DNA from: a virus
DNA length: 64,000 bases
Virus record (IMG/VR): IMGVR_UViG_3300028608_000006
Span: 1 to 64,000 of that record
Strand: one strand, 5' to 3'
Part shown: piece by piece, positions 6,041 to 14,968 of the stretch
Layout: each line of letters opens with the position of its first letter
Position numbering within the stretch: the first letter of the stretch is position 1
Translations under genes and position numbers: made by a program
Notes under the pieces: model-generated
What the model was told of the DNA's origin: nothing
What the model saw: the letters and a program-made list of their open reading frames with translations, nothing else
The model's database searches: none

Positions 6041-9000
6041 CTAGGCTGCGCGCTTCAATTGCAGCATTCGCTTACTACGTTCAAACTTGGCCTGCTCCAG
6101 CAGACTATCGACTGTCATGAGGCGAGACTGTTCAGGCGGCAGTACTTTGCCGAGCTTCCGAATCTCTGCTTCCAGACGCATAGCCAAGATGTTGTCGTTG
6201 GTATTGAGCAACTCTTCAGTTAGCCCCTCCACCCGCGCTTTCACCTTGTCCAAGAATTGAACCACATGAGGCTCCATTGCAGGACCCTTCTTGTTCGAAC
6301 CCGTATCCAGCAGGTTCTTGGTATCCGTTAATGCAATCCCACCTTGGATACCATACAGGGACTTGTTAGCCCCCAACTTGATGAACCAGTACGTCAACAG
6401 CCAGCCGATTACCAAGTCATCGTGCTTCTTGGCATCGTGGTCGATTCGATCACCCTTAGTCCGCAGGTTGATCAACTCGTCCGCCAGCTTGTCGTAGTTC
6501 AGACCGTACGCTGTCATCCCCACCGCTTCCTGAATCAACCCGTAAAGAATCTCACGAGAACGGGAAGTGGTGTTGAACCCGAAGTACTGCTTAAACTTCA
6601 GGTAGAAGTTCTTCTGACGATAAGCGAACTTAACGTTTTGGATCTCCTTGAACTCTTTCTCGTACGTTACCGTGTCTTGGTAGACTTGGTTGAAGATGCG
6701 GGTGAATGGATCCATCCCTTTCGCCGGCAGCATAATCAACAGGTTGTCGATCATGTGGTGGGCGTAGTTGCGTTCAATCACCAGCAGGCTGTTGTTGAGG
6801 ACTTGCAGCAGGTCCACTATAATGGCTGTCACGTCGTCCAAGAAGGCCAATGGATAACGACCCACCCCAACTACCTTACCAGTACGCATGCTCCTGATAA
6901 TGATGGTACAGGCGTCCTTGTTGATAGCCGAGGACGTATCCACACCAATCAGGAAGTAGTCGTTGTACTCTTTCTTACCCATGTTGATGAGTTCTTGCTG
7001 GGTGCAGAAGAAGTCCATGAACAACCCGCTTTCCTTGTACTCCTTACTCCAGACCACCGCGCTCTTACAGTTGTTGATTGCTTCCCGCGTTACGTCATCA
7101 AACAGACGGTTCTCACCATCTTCCACCCACATCAACAACAAGTCGATCTTGGCCTTAGCAAGGCTGAGGTTGAGGGAGTCGATTGTCTCCTTCACCCAAT
7201 CCTTGTCTTTGCCCAACTGCATGTAGTTGTAAACCATGGCAATCGATGGACTGGTGGTAGACTTCGGCGAAGCACGCAGCAGACGTTCACGCAGATGACT
7301 CTCACTGAAGGAGTCAAAGAACTTCTCACGCCATTCAGTCGAGGACATCAGCTTCTCGAACATGAACTCGCCACTTGGGTGCAACGTTGTGTTCGGAGTC
7401 GTAATGAAACTGATTCCGTACGGTTTACCCTGTGTCCTGGCGTTGGCCATCGCGGTCAGTGCAGAAGGTGCACATCCGTTGATGATCTCTTCGATGAAAC
7501 TAATGTAAGCCGGTTCGTCGTAGGTTGTCGTTTCAACGGTAAGACCCCGTCCCAAGTCACCTGCTGCATCACGACCCATCTGAGGAACGTTAATGTTGAG
7601 CGTGTTGACATACTCATCACCAAAGGCCTTGTAGTTGAGGTAGTTACCTGAGTCCTTGTCTCGCCAGGTGGGGTTCACCAAGTAAGACGGCATACAGGTG
7701 CGGATCTTCTTGATGGCGTCAATGAACTGAGCCCGGTTATCCGACTTCAACGTAATGAGGTGAGACTTGTACCCTCGACCGTTGATGTAGGTCAGCCAGA
7801 AGTTGATGACCTGAACAGACACCGTGTTGTGCGTGACAATGAAGTCATCGGTGATGTACAGGTGTTCCTGGTTGTCCACTTCGATACAACTGGCCTCGTC
7901 GTCGCCACAGTACTCGATCTTGTCGACCCAGAGCCGGTTGTCCACTTCCGGACGCTTCTCTTTACGGAAACGGAAGTACTCCATCTCCTTAGGCAGCGTG
8001 ACCGTCAGGGTTTCCTTCTCTGGCTTGGCAGTGCCACCCAATCCCCTCACCAGGTAAGCCAACTGAGACGCTATAAGCGCGTTAGGCGCCTTTAAGGTCA
8101 AAGTCTTACCGATCTTCAGTCCTTCATCGAAAAACGCGTGTAGCAGCTTCAGGCGATCTTCCTGAGCCCCTTCAAGGTAGGACGATGGAAGCCCGACGTT
8201 TAAATCGAAGTCAAAAGGTTTTCCATCCCGACGTTTAATGATTCGGAACTTCTTGTCCTTGTCCATGGCCAGCGTCTGAGGAACCACAGACTCCAAGTAA
8301 GCGACTTGCTCCTTACTCAGGTTACGACCCCGCAACACACCATCGGTTAACTCAGAGTTGATCATGCAACCGATGAGGTAAGGGTCCAAGGTAAGACGTT
8401 GCGGTTTACCCTTCTCCGAACGAATCAACGGAAGCTCGAACGCATGCCCCTTCGCCATGGCGGTAAGCAGATCCGCTGTGGTGTAGTCGTCCGTAATACC
8501 CCGACGGCTCGCAGTACCCCGGGAAAAGTCCTTCAGGGTCCACAAGTGCTCAGCACCCACATCGGTGGAACGACCGTCGCTCATGGTCACCCGGTAAAGA
8601 CGCAACTTGCCCTGAGGGTGGATGCCAATCACGTTGGTGGTCTTACCAAAGCGGTCGATCAGCACATCACCAGTACGCAGGTCACCGATCTTCTTCCACG
8701 TATCAGCAGGGGTGATGTTACCCTGCTTCTCAACCTTGACTCGAACCTTGCTCGAGTTACGCTGCATCTTGCCTTGTTGGCGAGGCATGATCATGTACGT
8801 GGTGATGTGGTTGAGGTAGTTCCAGATGAAACTGATGTTACCCCGGTTCGCCATGAAGTTCTGATCAGGCTTTAACCGACAGACCTCACGCAGGAAGTAC
8901 CAGAAGTTAGTCCGGCACTCTTCGGCGATCATCAACTTCTGTTCGTTGGTGAGATCGTCAGCGTAAGGATCCACACCCTGCAACATGCGGTTGTTCAGCT

Positions 9001-9310
9001 GCAACAGGAAGTAGTAGTTCTTAATACCTTGTTGACGGAAGACTTCGGCGGTACGAATAAAGCTCGCATTACCGGTCTTCAAATCAGGTGCAGCTTTGTA
9101 ACGGTAGAAGTCTTTCAGGAAGCGCACGGTCTTGATGCTGTGCAGGCTGTCTTCCTCGAAGTGAGCCATCAAGGTCTCTTCTTCGGTGCGTGCATCGGAG
9201 TCCACACGGTTCTGCCGGTCGTCAATCAACTTCTTGGGTAGGTTCTGCGCACCCAAGTATGTTACCAGCTTCTTTGCAAACTCCAATGTCTTTTCATAAG
9301 CTTCAGACAT
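6041..9310 (-). CDS. terL: Terminase large subunit with an in-frame intein
   Basis: 1089 aa precursor; removing residues 182-495 leaves a 775-aa terminase. It is the packaging motor: an N-terminal ATPase with Walker A PRQQGK (176-181) split from TVSV by the intein, and Walker B-like ETTTYDEPAY. The C-terminal RNase H-fold nuclease shows acidic motifs GVDTS, VIERNY and KHDDLVIGW. GAGG precedes the ATG. The gene faces a bidirectional terminator at its 3' end and lies near three virion genes and the sheath, the phiKZ-type order. Product works only after intein splicing. Confidence 0.9.
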   Translation of the reverse strand: MSEAYEKTLEFAKKLVTYLGAQNLPKKLIDDRQNRVDSDARTEEETLMAHFEEDSLHSIKTVRFLKDFYRYKAAPDLKTGNASFIRTAEVFRQQGIKNYYFLLQLNNRMLQGVDPYADDLTNEQKLMIAEECRTNFWYFLREVCRLKPDQNFMANRGNISFIWNYLNHITTYMIMPRQQGKMQRNSSKVRVKVEKQGNITPADTWKKIGDLRTGDVLIDRFGKTTNVIGIHPQGKLRLYRVTMSDGRSTDVGAEHLWTLKDFSRGTASRRGITDDYTTADLLTAMAKGHAFELPLIRSEKGKPQRLTLDPYLIGCMINSELTDGVLRGRNLSKEQVAYLESVVPQTLAMDKDKKFRIIKRRDGKPFDFDLNVGLPSSYLEGAQEDRLKLLHAFFDEGLKIGKTLTLKAPNALIASQLAYLVRGLGGTAKPEKETLTVTLPKEMEYFRFRKEKRPEVDNRLWVDKIEYCGDDEASCIEVDNQEHLYITDDFIVTHNTVSVQVINFWLTYINGRGYKSHLITLKSDNRAQFIDAIKKIRTCMPSYLVNPTWRDKDSGNYLNYKAFGDEYVNTLNINVPQMGRDAAGDLGRGLTVETTTYDEPAYISFIEEIINGCAPSALTAMANARTQGKPYGISFITTPNTTLHPSGEFMFEKLMSSTEWREKFFDSFSESHLRERLLRASPKSTTSPSIAMVYNYMQLGKDKDWVKETIDSLNLSLAKAKIDLLLMWVEDGENRLFDDVTREAINNCKSAVVWSKEYKESGLFMDFFCTQQELINMGKKEYNDYFLIGVDTSSAINKDACTIIIRSMRTGKVVGVGRYPLAFLDDVTAIIVDLLQVLNNSLLVIERNYAHHMIDNLLIMLPAKGMDPFTRIFNQVYQDTVTYEKEFKEIQNVKFAYRQKNFYLKFKQYFGFNTTSRSREILYGLIQEAVGMTAYGLNYDKLADELINLRTKGDRIDHDAKKHDDLVIGWLLTYWFIKLGANKSLYGIQGGIALTDTKNLLDTGSNKKGPAMEPHVVQFLDKVKARVEGLTEELLNTNDNILAMRLEAEIRKLGKVLPPEQSRLMTVDSLLEQAKFERSKRMLQLKRAA
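7826..8767 (-). mobile_element. Class-3-type intein in terminase (degenerate endonuclease)
   Basis: 314 residues (182-495 of the precursor). It begins with Met, not Cys/Ser, directly after the Walker A Lys, and ends IVTHN before the +1 Thr. It has the class 3 triad: Trp in block B (GAEHLW, residue 257), Cys in block F (ASCIEV, residue 475) and Thr in block G (VTHN, residue 493). Two LAGLIDADG-like stretches remain (YLIGCMINSEL, 311-321; LLHAFFDEGL, 389-398), but the catalytic Asp of each is lost, so homing activity is unlikely. Splice sites are inferred from motifs. Confidence 0.85.
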
Positions 9311-9340
9311 AGGGACCTCGTTAAAAATAGAGATGGCGTA

Positions 9341-9382
9341 CAGAAAAGAAAGCAGGCCAGAGGTGTTACCCCCTGGCCTGTT
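9341..9382 (-). terminator. Terminator downstream of the 62-aa gene
   Basis: An 8-bp stem, CAGGCCAG (9353-9360) with CTGGCCTG (9373-9380), is followed on the minus strand by the T-rich tail CTTTCTTTTCT. It would end transcripts from the 9397-14865 block before the terminase gene. Confidence 0.7.
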
Positions 9383-9396
9383 TAGAACGGTATTAC

Positions 9397-9585
9397 TTAC
9401 ACGGCAGCCGGAGCTTCTTTCAGACGCTCATGCGACGAGACGGCGCGTGCGTCATAGATCATGACCTCACGGGATTCGCCGTCTTGCAGAATGATCTCTT
9501 CGACCACAACGCCACCGTTGGTGACAACTACAACTACTTCTTTGTCGCGCGCACAGTGTGCCGAGACTTTAACGCTAGAAGTCAT
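9397..9585 (-). CDS. Hypothetical small protein, 62 aa
   Basis: Starts MTSSVKVSAHCARDKEVVVVV with GGAGAAG upstream. A short beta-rich protein with a run of five Val and an acidic middle. No membrane segment or signal peptide. It lies 27 bases after the 573-aa gene on the same strand and before a terminator. Not recognised. Confidence 0.55.
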   Translation of the reverse strand: MTSSVKVSAHCARDKEVVVVVTNGGVVVEEIILQDGESREVMIYDARAVSSHERLKEAPAAV

Positions 9586-9612
9586 GGGGCTTCTCCTGAT
9601 TGATGTATAACA

Positions 9613-11334
9613 TCAAACGAAGAGTTCAACCACCAAACCAGTCAGACCCAGCTGCAACTCGGCGCCCGAAGCCGCTTTGTTGATCCAGCTGATGAACCAG
9701 GTCTTGCCTTTCTGGAGCTGGATGTTGATCGGGTTCTCTTTGTTGTAGTCGCCCACCGCAAAGCGCCACTTCCGACCGGTATCGTCCATGAGGTCGAAGT
9801 GAGTCGGGGTAGGAGCCTTGTCCTCGTTGCGAGGGGAGTAAGCAGGTTTGATCGACCAGTACAGCTCATCCAGCCAATCCACCAAGTCACGCTGCCCTTG
9901 CGACACATCGAAGGTGGTGTTGACACCGTTGTTCTTGACAACAATGCTCTTGCCACCGAACGCCGGCATGTCGTTCGAGAAGTTGACGTCCCAACGCTTG
10001 CCTGGACCGTTGACGTTTTTGTACAACGTGATCCCGGTGTGTTGAATGAAGACCACACTCTCGTAGATGTTCGACACATCGCGGAGGTTGAGGTTGAAGA
10101 TCATCGACTGAGACACGCCGTACGAAGTCGGACGGAATGGCGGGCTCTGATCGTTCAACGTTACCAGATCGGTAACATCGGTCCGGGTCTTGCGGTCCAG
10201 ATCGAACAGCCAGTGCTTCAGGACATAACCAGCGGTTGCCGTGTCCCACTGCGGGTAGCTGTAGATCTTCGGCGAGTAAGCACCGATTGCGTCACCCGAT
10301 TGCAGCATGTAACTGTGGGTGGCGTGTTTCGGGCTACCTGGCTTGGCGATGTAATGTTGCTCATCGTCGGCCAAGGTGTAGATCAGCGAGATCTCAGTGG
10401 ACTGACCAGGCCAGGTTGGACGGTGTTCCTGCAACCCATACAGGTTGAACTTGGTACCGTTCACCGGCCAGATCTGAGTCGAGCCATCCGAGTAGTACAC
10501 TGCCGCACGCAGTTCCACCGCCAACAGCTGGATGTTCATTGGAACAATGAGACGATCCGGGTCGCTGGTGTTGGTGAACCATGGCGAGATCAGTTTGACC
10601 TCAGTGACGTACTTGATGCCGATCTGGTGATCACGCATGTAAGCGCAATGCTGAACCATCACAGGCTGCACAGGTGGAATGAACTCACCACCCTCGTCGT
10701 AGAACACCAGCGTACAGCGGGTGCCGTCCGGCAGACCTTCTTCGTTCTCGGTGACACTGAACGAACCCGTGGTCATGATCGACTCGTTGGTCCGGTCCAC
10801 AATCTCGGCCAACTTGGTCGGAACCTTGTTGGTCAGCAGATTGAGGGAGGTGTCGTACTGAGCACTGATGATCTTGCCGTTAGCGCTGGCATCGTTACCG
10901 ACGAAGAGCTTGGCGTAACCCGCACCCGGACGCATGATCGTGCTATCAACACGAGCCACGTTCGGGCGAACGCTGTAGTCGATGCTGAGCAATGCTTCAC
11001 CCAACAGTGGACCACCACGCAGACCGAAGATCCAGTCTTGTTCCGTGGTGTTACCTTCGTCGACGTTGGTCAAACGCCAAGGCACCAGCGTGGTCTTCAG
11101 GGTTGCCTGCCAGTCCACATGGGAAGCCCGGTAGATGACGCCCTGATCAATATCGAACACCGCCTCGTTTTCTTGAGGGACCACGTACTTGTGAAGATCG
11201 TCAATCGGATGTTTGTCCGGATCGAAGATGTTCTCAATGTAGTGGAAGGTACGACGCTCCCCGGTGTTTTGTGGGGTAATGGCCGTGCCAGGTACCGCCC
11301 CTGCTGCCGTCGTATTCGGCTTGCTATCGAACAT
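9613..11334 (-). CDS. Virion structural-type protein, 573 aa
   Basis: Starts MFDSKPNTTAAGAVPGTAITP. Beta-rich throughout, with many aromatic and Asn/Thr-rich strands typical of phage tail or baseplate proteins. No catalytic motif, signal peptide or membrane segment. It overlaps the end of the upstream 885-aa gene by 11 bases (AACAATGTTCGATAG). Position between terminase and sheath corresponds to the structural genes between phiKZ gp25 and gp29. Exact part of the virion unknown. Confidence 0.65.
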   Translation of the reverse strand: MFDSKPNTTAAGAVPGTAITPQNTGERRTFHYIENIFDPDKHPIDDLHKYVVPQENEAVFDIDQGVIYRASHVDWQATLKTTLVPWRLTNVDEGNTTEQDWIFGLRGGPLLGEALLSIDYSVRPNVARVDSTIMRPGAGYAKLFVGNDASANGKIISAQYDTSLNLLTNKVPTKLAEIVDRTNESIMTTGSFSVTENEEGLPDGTRCTLVFYDEGGEFIPPVQPVMVQHCAYMRDHQIGIKYVTEVKLISPWFTNTSDPDRLIVPMNIQLLAVELRAAVYYSDGSTQIWPVNGTKFNLYGLQEHRPTWPGQSTEISLIYTLADDEQHYIAKPGSPKHATHSYMLQSGDAIGAYSPKIYSYPQWDTATAGYVLKHWLFDLDRKTRTDVTDLVTLNDQSPPFRPTSYGVSQSMIFNLNLRDVSNIYESVVFIQHTGITLYKNVNGPGKRWDVNFSNDMPAFGGKSIVVKNNGVNTTFDVSQGQRDLVDWLDELYWSIKPAYSPRNEDKAPTPTHFDLMDDTGRKWRFAVGDYNKENPINIQLQKGKTWFISWINKAASGAELQLGLTGLVVELFV

Positions 11335-13981
11335 TGTTGTTTACCTCGAAATGGCCTTCCAGCACACAGACTGAGTTGAGGTAGCTTTCGTTTACCTGAT
11401 TCAGGAACAAGAGCTCATTAGCGGTTACCGTCAGCTTACCGAAGTTAGCGTACGGCATGATCGCGAAGTAACGGAGATCGAAGTCCAAGTTGATTGGATC
11501 ATGATCATACCACCACAGGTAAGGACGCACCGTCTCACGAATCGATTGCTCGGTGTAAGCGGTATCGCCAGCAGCCTTAGGCGGCAGAACGATCAACCCA
11601 TTGAGTAGACCGTTGACGATGGCGTTCATGGTTGGACTGTACAGCCGGTACTTGTCTTGGATGTTCGGAATGACCGGTACACCAGGACCCGTTGGTTGAA
11701 CAGGATCGATCTCGCCAGCATTGGTTGTAGGCTTGGGCAACCACATGGTCATGTAGTCGCTAACGCGTTGGTCAGTTTCCCGGCTACGGTCGTACAGGGG
11801 ATAGTTGTAATACGGCTCGACAAACTTAATCGGGCAGTAAACGTGTTTCACCATGTACGGCTTACCGTTGAGGTGGTCCCAGAGATCATCTGGTACTTCT
11901 CTTTCGGCGCGAGGAACCTCGTCGGTGGGATATAGGGCTCCATTGATAACCGTACGAGTAACTCGATCACCCCGCAGGTTGTAACGACCAAAACGCCCAA
12001 TGACACCACCTTCAACAAATCCCAGTTCGGTTTCGAACTTAGGCGTATCCATGTCGCCATGCATCCCATGGGCTCTCACCGTGATCTTCTGCGGACCGTC
12101 GACGATGAACTCCTTGTTGATGATGTAGCAGTACTTATCCTTGTACAACCAATCCACGTGGTCGACCAGTGGATGGCCGTTTAACCAGAGGTCCACTTGG
12201 GCGAAACTCATCGGGAAGATCAAACCACCTTCCTCGTAGATTTCCGTCAAGGCAAAGGACAGGCTGTGGTCGATGTGATCCAACTCGAACTCGTAAGCCA
12301 GGCAGGCCTTGTTGGTCAACACGATTGCACGGTAGTTTACCTTGTCCAGACCTACCCAGTGGATAGTCCCGTCGTTGAACGTGTAGAGAGTAGCGTCGCC
12401 GGTTCTATCGACCATCTCGCCTACCAATTCACCGAGGTCAACACTCCACGGTTGTACGTACACCCGGAAGTCGTACTCAGGAGCAACTGTGATGTCGTCC
12501 TTCGTGACAGTGTAGTCCATCTTGCGCTGAGCTTTACCCAACACAAACTCGACCAACACACACTGTGGGTTGAACGGGCTGTAGTAAACCTCGTCCGTTC
12601 GGTTGTGCACTTCCAACAACTGACCCGCCGCGTCGTATTCCCACGCCGAGAACATCGCTCGGTAAGTAGGAGGAACGATAACACCACGACCCCCTTCAAC
12701 GAACTCCACCCGCACTGGGGTTTCACTCACCACACGAGTCGCCGCGTTGTAACCCAGCGCCAGCGATGCGTTCTCGCGCTTCACTGCCGGGTATTGGCTG
12801 CGAGTCAGGCTCATCACCGTCCCGCTTTCCAAGCCATCGGCCGTCCACTCAGGAACCGTAGCCCGGTCACCTGTCATTGCCCGCACAATCCCCACATCAT
12901 CAAAACGATACAGGTACTTAATGCGTTGGTGTTCGTTCGGCCACTGGTATTCCCAGTCGGTCTTACGCACCAGCACCATGATCTTGTTCTTCGACACGTC
13001 GGACAAGTTGGCGTGGTAGTTGCTCGCATTACGAATGGCTTCATCCGCAATCGCCACATCCACATGGGTCAACTGACGAAGAGTCGTTTCGTTGTTCCGA
13101 TGGATGTACAAGCCGTACTTCTTCGGACCGGTAACGTAGAAGTCGTTATCGTCGAAGTAACGCAAGGTGTAATCACCTTTCCGCTTAGGCGGGTGCAGGA
13201 TCATCTTGCGTTTGTTGTCCAGCGAAGACCAGAAGTCTTTCAAAGCACTGTAGTTGTAGCGTTCAACCCGAATAACTGTTGGGTCGTGCCAGAACTCCAC
13301 CACGTCCCCCGCTTGAAGCCCCTGTAGTGCGTTAGGAGCCCCATCGAAGAACACACCGTTGTGCATCACACCAGTGAACCCAGGCTTGCCCTTAAACAGG
13401 CTGTAGCGAGCTGTGAAGACCGCGAGTTCCGCAGTGCTTTCATAGGTCATGGTTTCGTAGGTGTACGGGTTGTGGTCATCCGAGATTGCCAGATCACCAA
13501 AGTCAACCGGAATGCTTGGGGTGAAACAACGGAAGAAGAACTCGTCCACTTTAGGAACCGGGAAGTTCTTCATTTTCTGCAAAGCGATCAACACCAGCCC
13601 ATCGTAGGTAATCATCACCCAGCAATGCGAACGGCTGTATTGGAAACCCTTGGTGTTGTACAGATCGAGCTGCATGCCGCGAACCTTGCACAACGCCCCG
13701 AGGTTAACCCAACGGTCGAGTGGGTTGCGGTACAGCACGTTGTTGCGGAAGTTCCAGAACCCAGGATGCAAACCCCCGGCACTGAAGATGTGGAAGAAGG
13801 TATTGACCTTAGGCAACGCCCGCCACTTCCCCATGTAGTTGTAGTTCATGGAGGCACCGTAGTCGTCGGTTACCCGAACCAGCTTGACTTGGTACTGGTG
13901 GTTCTCTTCCGGGTTACCCCACAAGTTTGCTTCCACGTACTGAACAACCGGGTTATTACTGTCGTAAACGGTCGTCGTCAT
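11324..13981 (-). CDS. Large virion structural-type protein, 885 aa
   Basis: I start it at the ATG at 13981 (MTTTVYDSNNPVVQYVEA), because the frame further upstream runs through the coding end of the next gene and has low-quality composition. AAGGAT precedes it. The protein is beta-rich and full of Tyr, Trp and Asn, without export signals or recognised enzyme motifs, as expected of a baseplate or tail-fibre-like component. It overlaps the next gene by 11 bases and belongs to a three-gene structural operon (14865 to 9613). Not assignable further. Confidence 0.65.
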   Translation of the reverse strand: MTTTVYDSNNPVVQYVEANLWGNPEENHQYQVKLVRVTDDYGASMNYNYMGKWRALPKVNTFFHIFSAGGLHPGFWNFRNNVLYRNPLDRWVNLGALCKVRGMQLDLYNTKGFQYSRSHCWVMITYDGLVLIALQKMKNFPVPKVDEFFFRCFTPSIPVDFGDLAISDDHNPYTYETMTYESTAELAVFTARYSLFKGKPGFTGVMHNGVFFDGAPNALQGLQAGDVVEFWHDPTVIRVERYNYSALKDFWSSLDNKRKMILHPPKRKGDYTLRYFDDNDFYVTGPKKYGLYIHRNNETTLRQLTHVDVAIADEAIRNASNYHANLSDVSKNKIMVLVRKTDWEYQWPNEHQRIKYLYRFDDVGIVRAMTGDRATVPEWTADGLESGTVMSLTRSQYPAVKRENASLALGYNAATRVVSETPVRVEFVEGGRGVIVPPTYRAMFSAWEYDAAGQLLEVHNRTDEVYYSPFNPQCVLVEFVLGKAQRKMDYTVTKDDITVAPEYDFRVYVQPWSVDLGELVGEMVDRTGDATLYTFNDGTIHWVGLDKVNYRAIVLTNKACLAYEFELDHIDHSLSFALTEIYEEGGLIFPMSFAQVDLWLNGHPLVDHVDWLYKDKYCYIINKEFIVDGPQKITVRAHGMHGDMDTPKFETELGFVEGGVIGRFGRYNLRGDRVTRTVINGALYPTDEVPRAEREVPDDLWDHLNGKPYMVKHVYCPIKFVEPYYNYPLYDRSRETDQRVSDYMTMWLPKPTTNAGEIDPVQPTGPGVPVIPNIQDKYRLYSPTMNAIVNGLLNGLIVLPPKAAGDTAYTEQSIRETVRPYLWWYDHDPINLDFDLRYFAIMPYANFGKLTVTANELLFLNQVNESYLNSVCVLEGHFEVNNNVR

Positions 13982-13986
13982 AATCC

Positions 13987-14865
13987 TTACCCATTGAGGT
14001 CGTAAGTGTATTCGATGTTGTTCTTGAAGGAGTCCAACGTGTTCTTGTTGTACTTCGGATCCATGGCAATGGCCAGAGGGCTCTTGCTCCAGGCGTTGAA
14101 GGTCGCGGCGCCGTAGACGATGGCGGTAAACAGGCAAGGGGCTTCAACCGAAGCAGCAATCACCTTTGGACCCAGTGCAGCGAAACCGATCGAACCGCAC
14201 AGAGCAATCATGCTCTTCAGATCCAGCACCTTCAACTTGAACAGGATCGGGTTGCTACGGATAGCCGCGATCAAGTCAGACAGGGTGGTCATGCGTGGCA
14301 GTTCTTCGATCACACCGAGGATGTAATTCTTCTCGGTACCGTAGATGCTGCGAATTACGTTCAACGCGATGAAGGTCACGTCTTCGGCTGGGTTTTCCTG
14401 GAGGGTCAGGAAGAAGTACGCCAACAACACCTTGAGGGTCAGCGCTTCGTTCTTTTCCAAACCAGCACCCGACACCATCTTCGAACTCAGTGCTTCAGCG
14501 AACGCTTTGGTCGCGAGCAGTCGGCAGTTCTTCAGAGGGGTCATGTAGTTCTCGGAAACGTCCTGTTGCAGGAACGCTGCCAGACGAGTAACGGTGATCT
14601 CGTTGGGGTGAGTCACTTGGTTACTTTTGTTGCGATACGGACGCTCGTCGTAGACAGTGATCATCTCGCGAGTGTGACTTTGCATGGTGATCGGGAATGC
14701 GAAGATATCAACCCGTAGCTCAGTCTCGTTGGTCAGACAGAACACGTTCTTCTTCTTGGTCGGCGTCAGGTTTCGCGAAAGGTGCAGGGTCTTGATGGTG
14801 TTCGCGACGTCGTCTGTAGCGCGGTATGGCTGCCCGACCGTAGTGTCATAAGCATTAATAAGCAT
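13987..14865 (-). CDS. Virion-type protein, 292 aa
   Basis: Starts MLINAYDTTVGQPYRATDD at 14865 with GAGGACACCCC upstream; a longer frame to 15009 would invade the divergent sheath promoter region. A central helical part (residues ~110-200) is followed by a small-residue hydrophobic stretch near residues 215-255 (MIALCGSIGFAALGPKVIA) that could be membrane-active or a buried core. First gene of the three-gene structural operon divergent from the tail sheath. Family not recognised. Confidence 0.6.
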   Translation of the reverse strand: MLINAYDTTVGQPYRATDDVANTIKTLHLSRNLTPTKKKNVFCLTNETELRVDIFAFPITMQSHTREMITVYDERPYRNKSNQVTHPNEITVTRLAAFLQQDVSENYMTPLKNCRLLATKAFAEALSSKMVSGAGLEKNEALTLKVLLAYFFLTLQENPAEDVTFIALNVIRSIYGTEKNYILGVIEELPRMTTLSDLIAAIRSNPILFKLKVLDLKSMIALCGSIGFAALGPKVIAASVEAPCLFTAIVYGAATFNAWSKSPLAIAMDPKYNKNTLDSFKNNIEYTYDLNG

Positions 14866-14968
14866 GGGGTGTCCTCGAAAATAACATGTTATGTGCCAGA
14901 TGTATACGCACTGTACGGCCCTATAGTGGGTTGCATACGATTGCTCCAGTACACTTACGAGGTTCTCC
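14866..14968. promoter_or_regulatory. Divergent promoter region between structural operons
   Basis: 103 bases between the divergent 292-aa gene and the tail sheath. It lacks the TATATTAC early motif, so late promoters are expected here. An AT-rich near-palindrome (AACATGTT) lies at about 14883-14890, but no defined consensus can be read. Confidence 0.35.
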
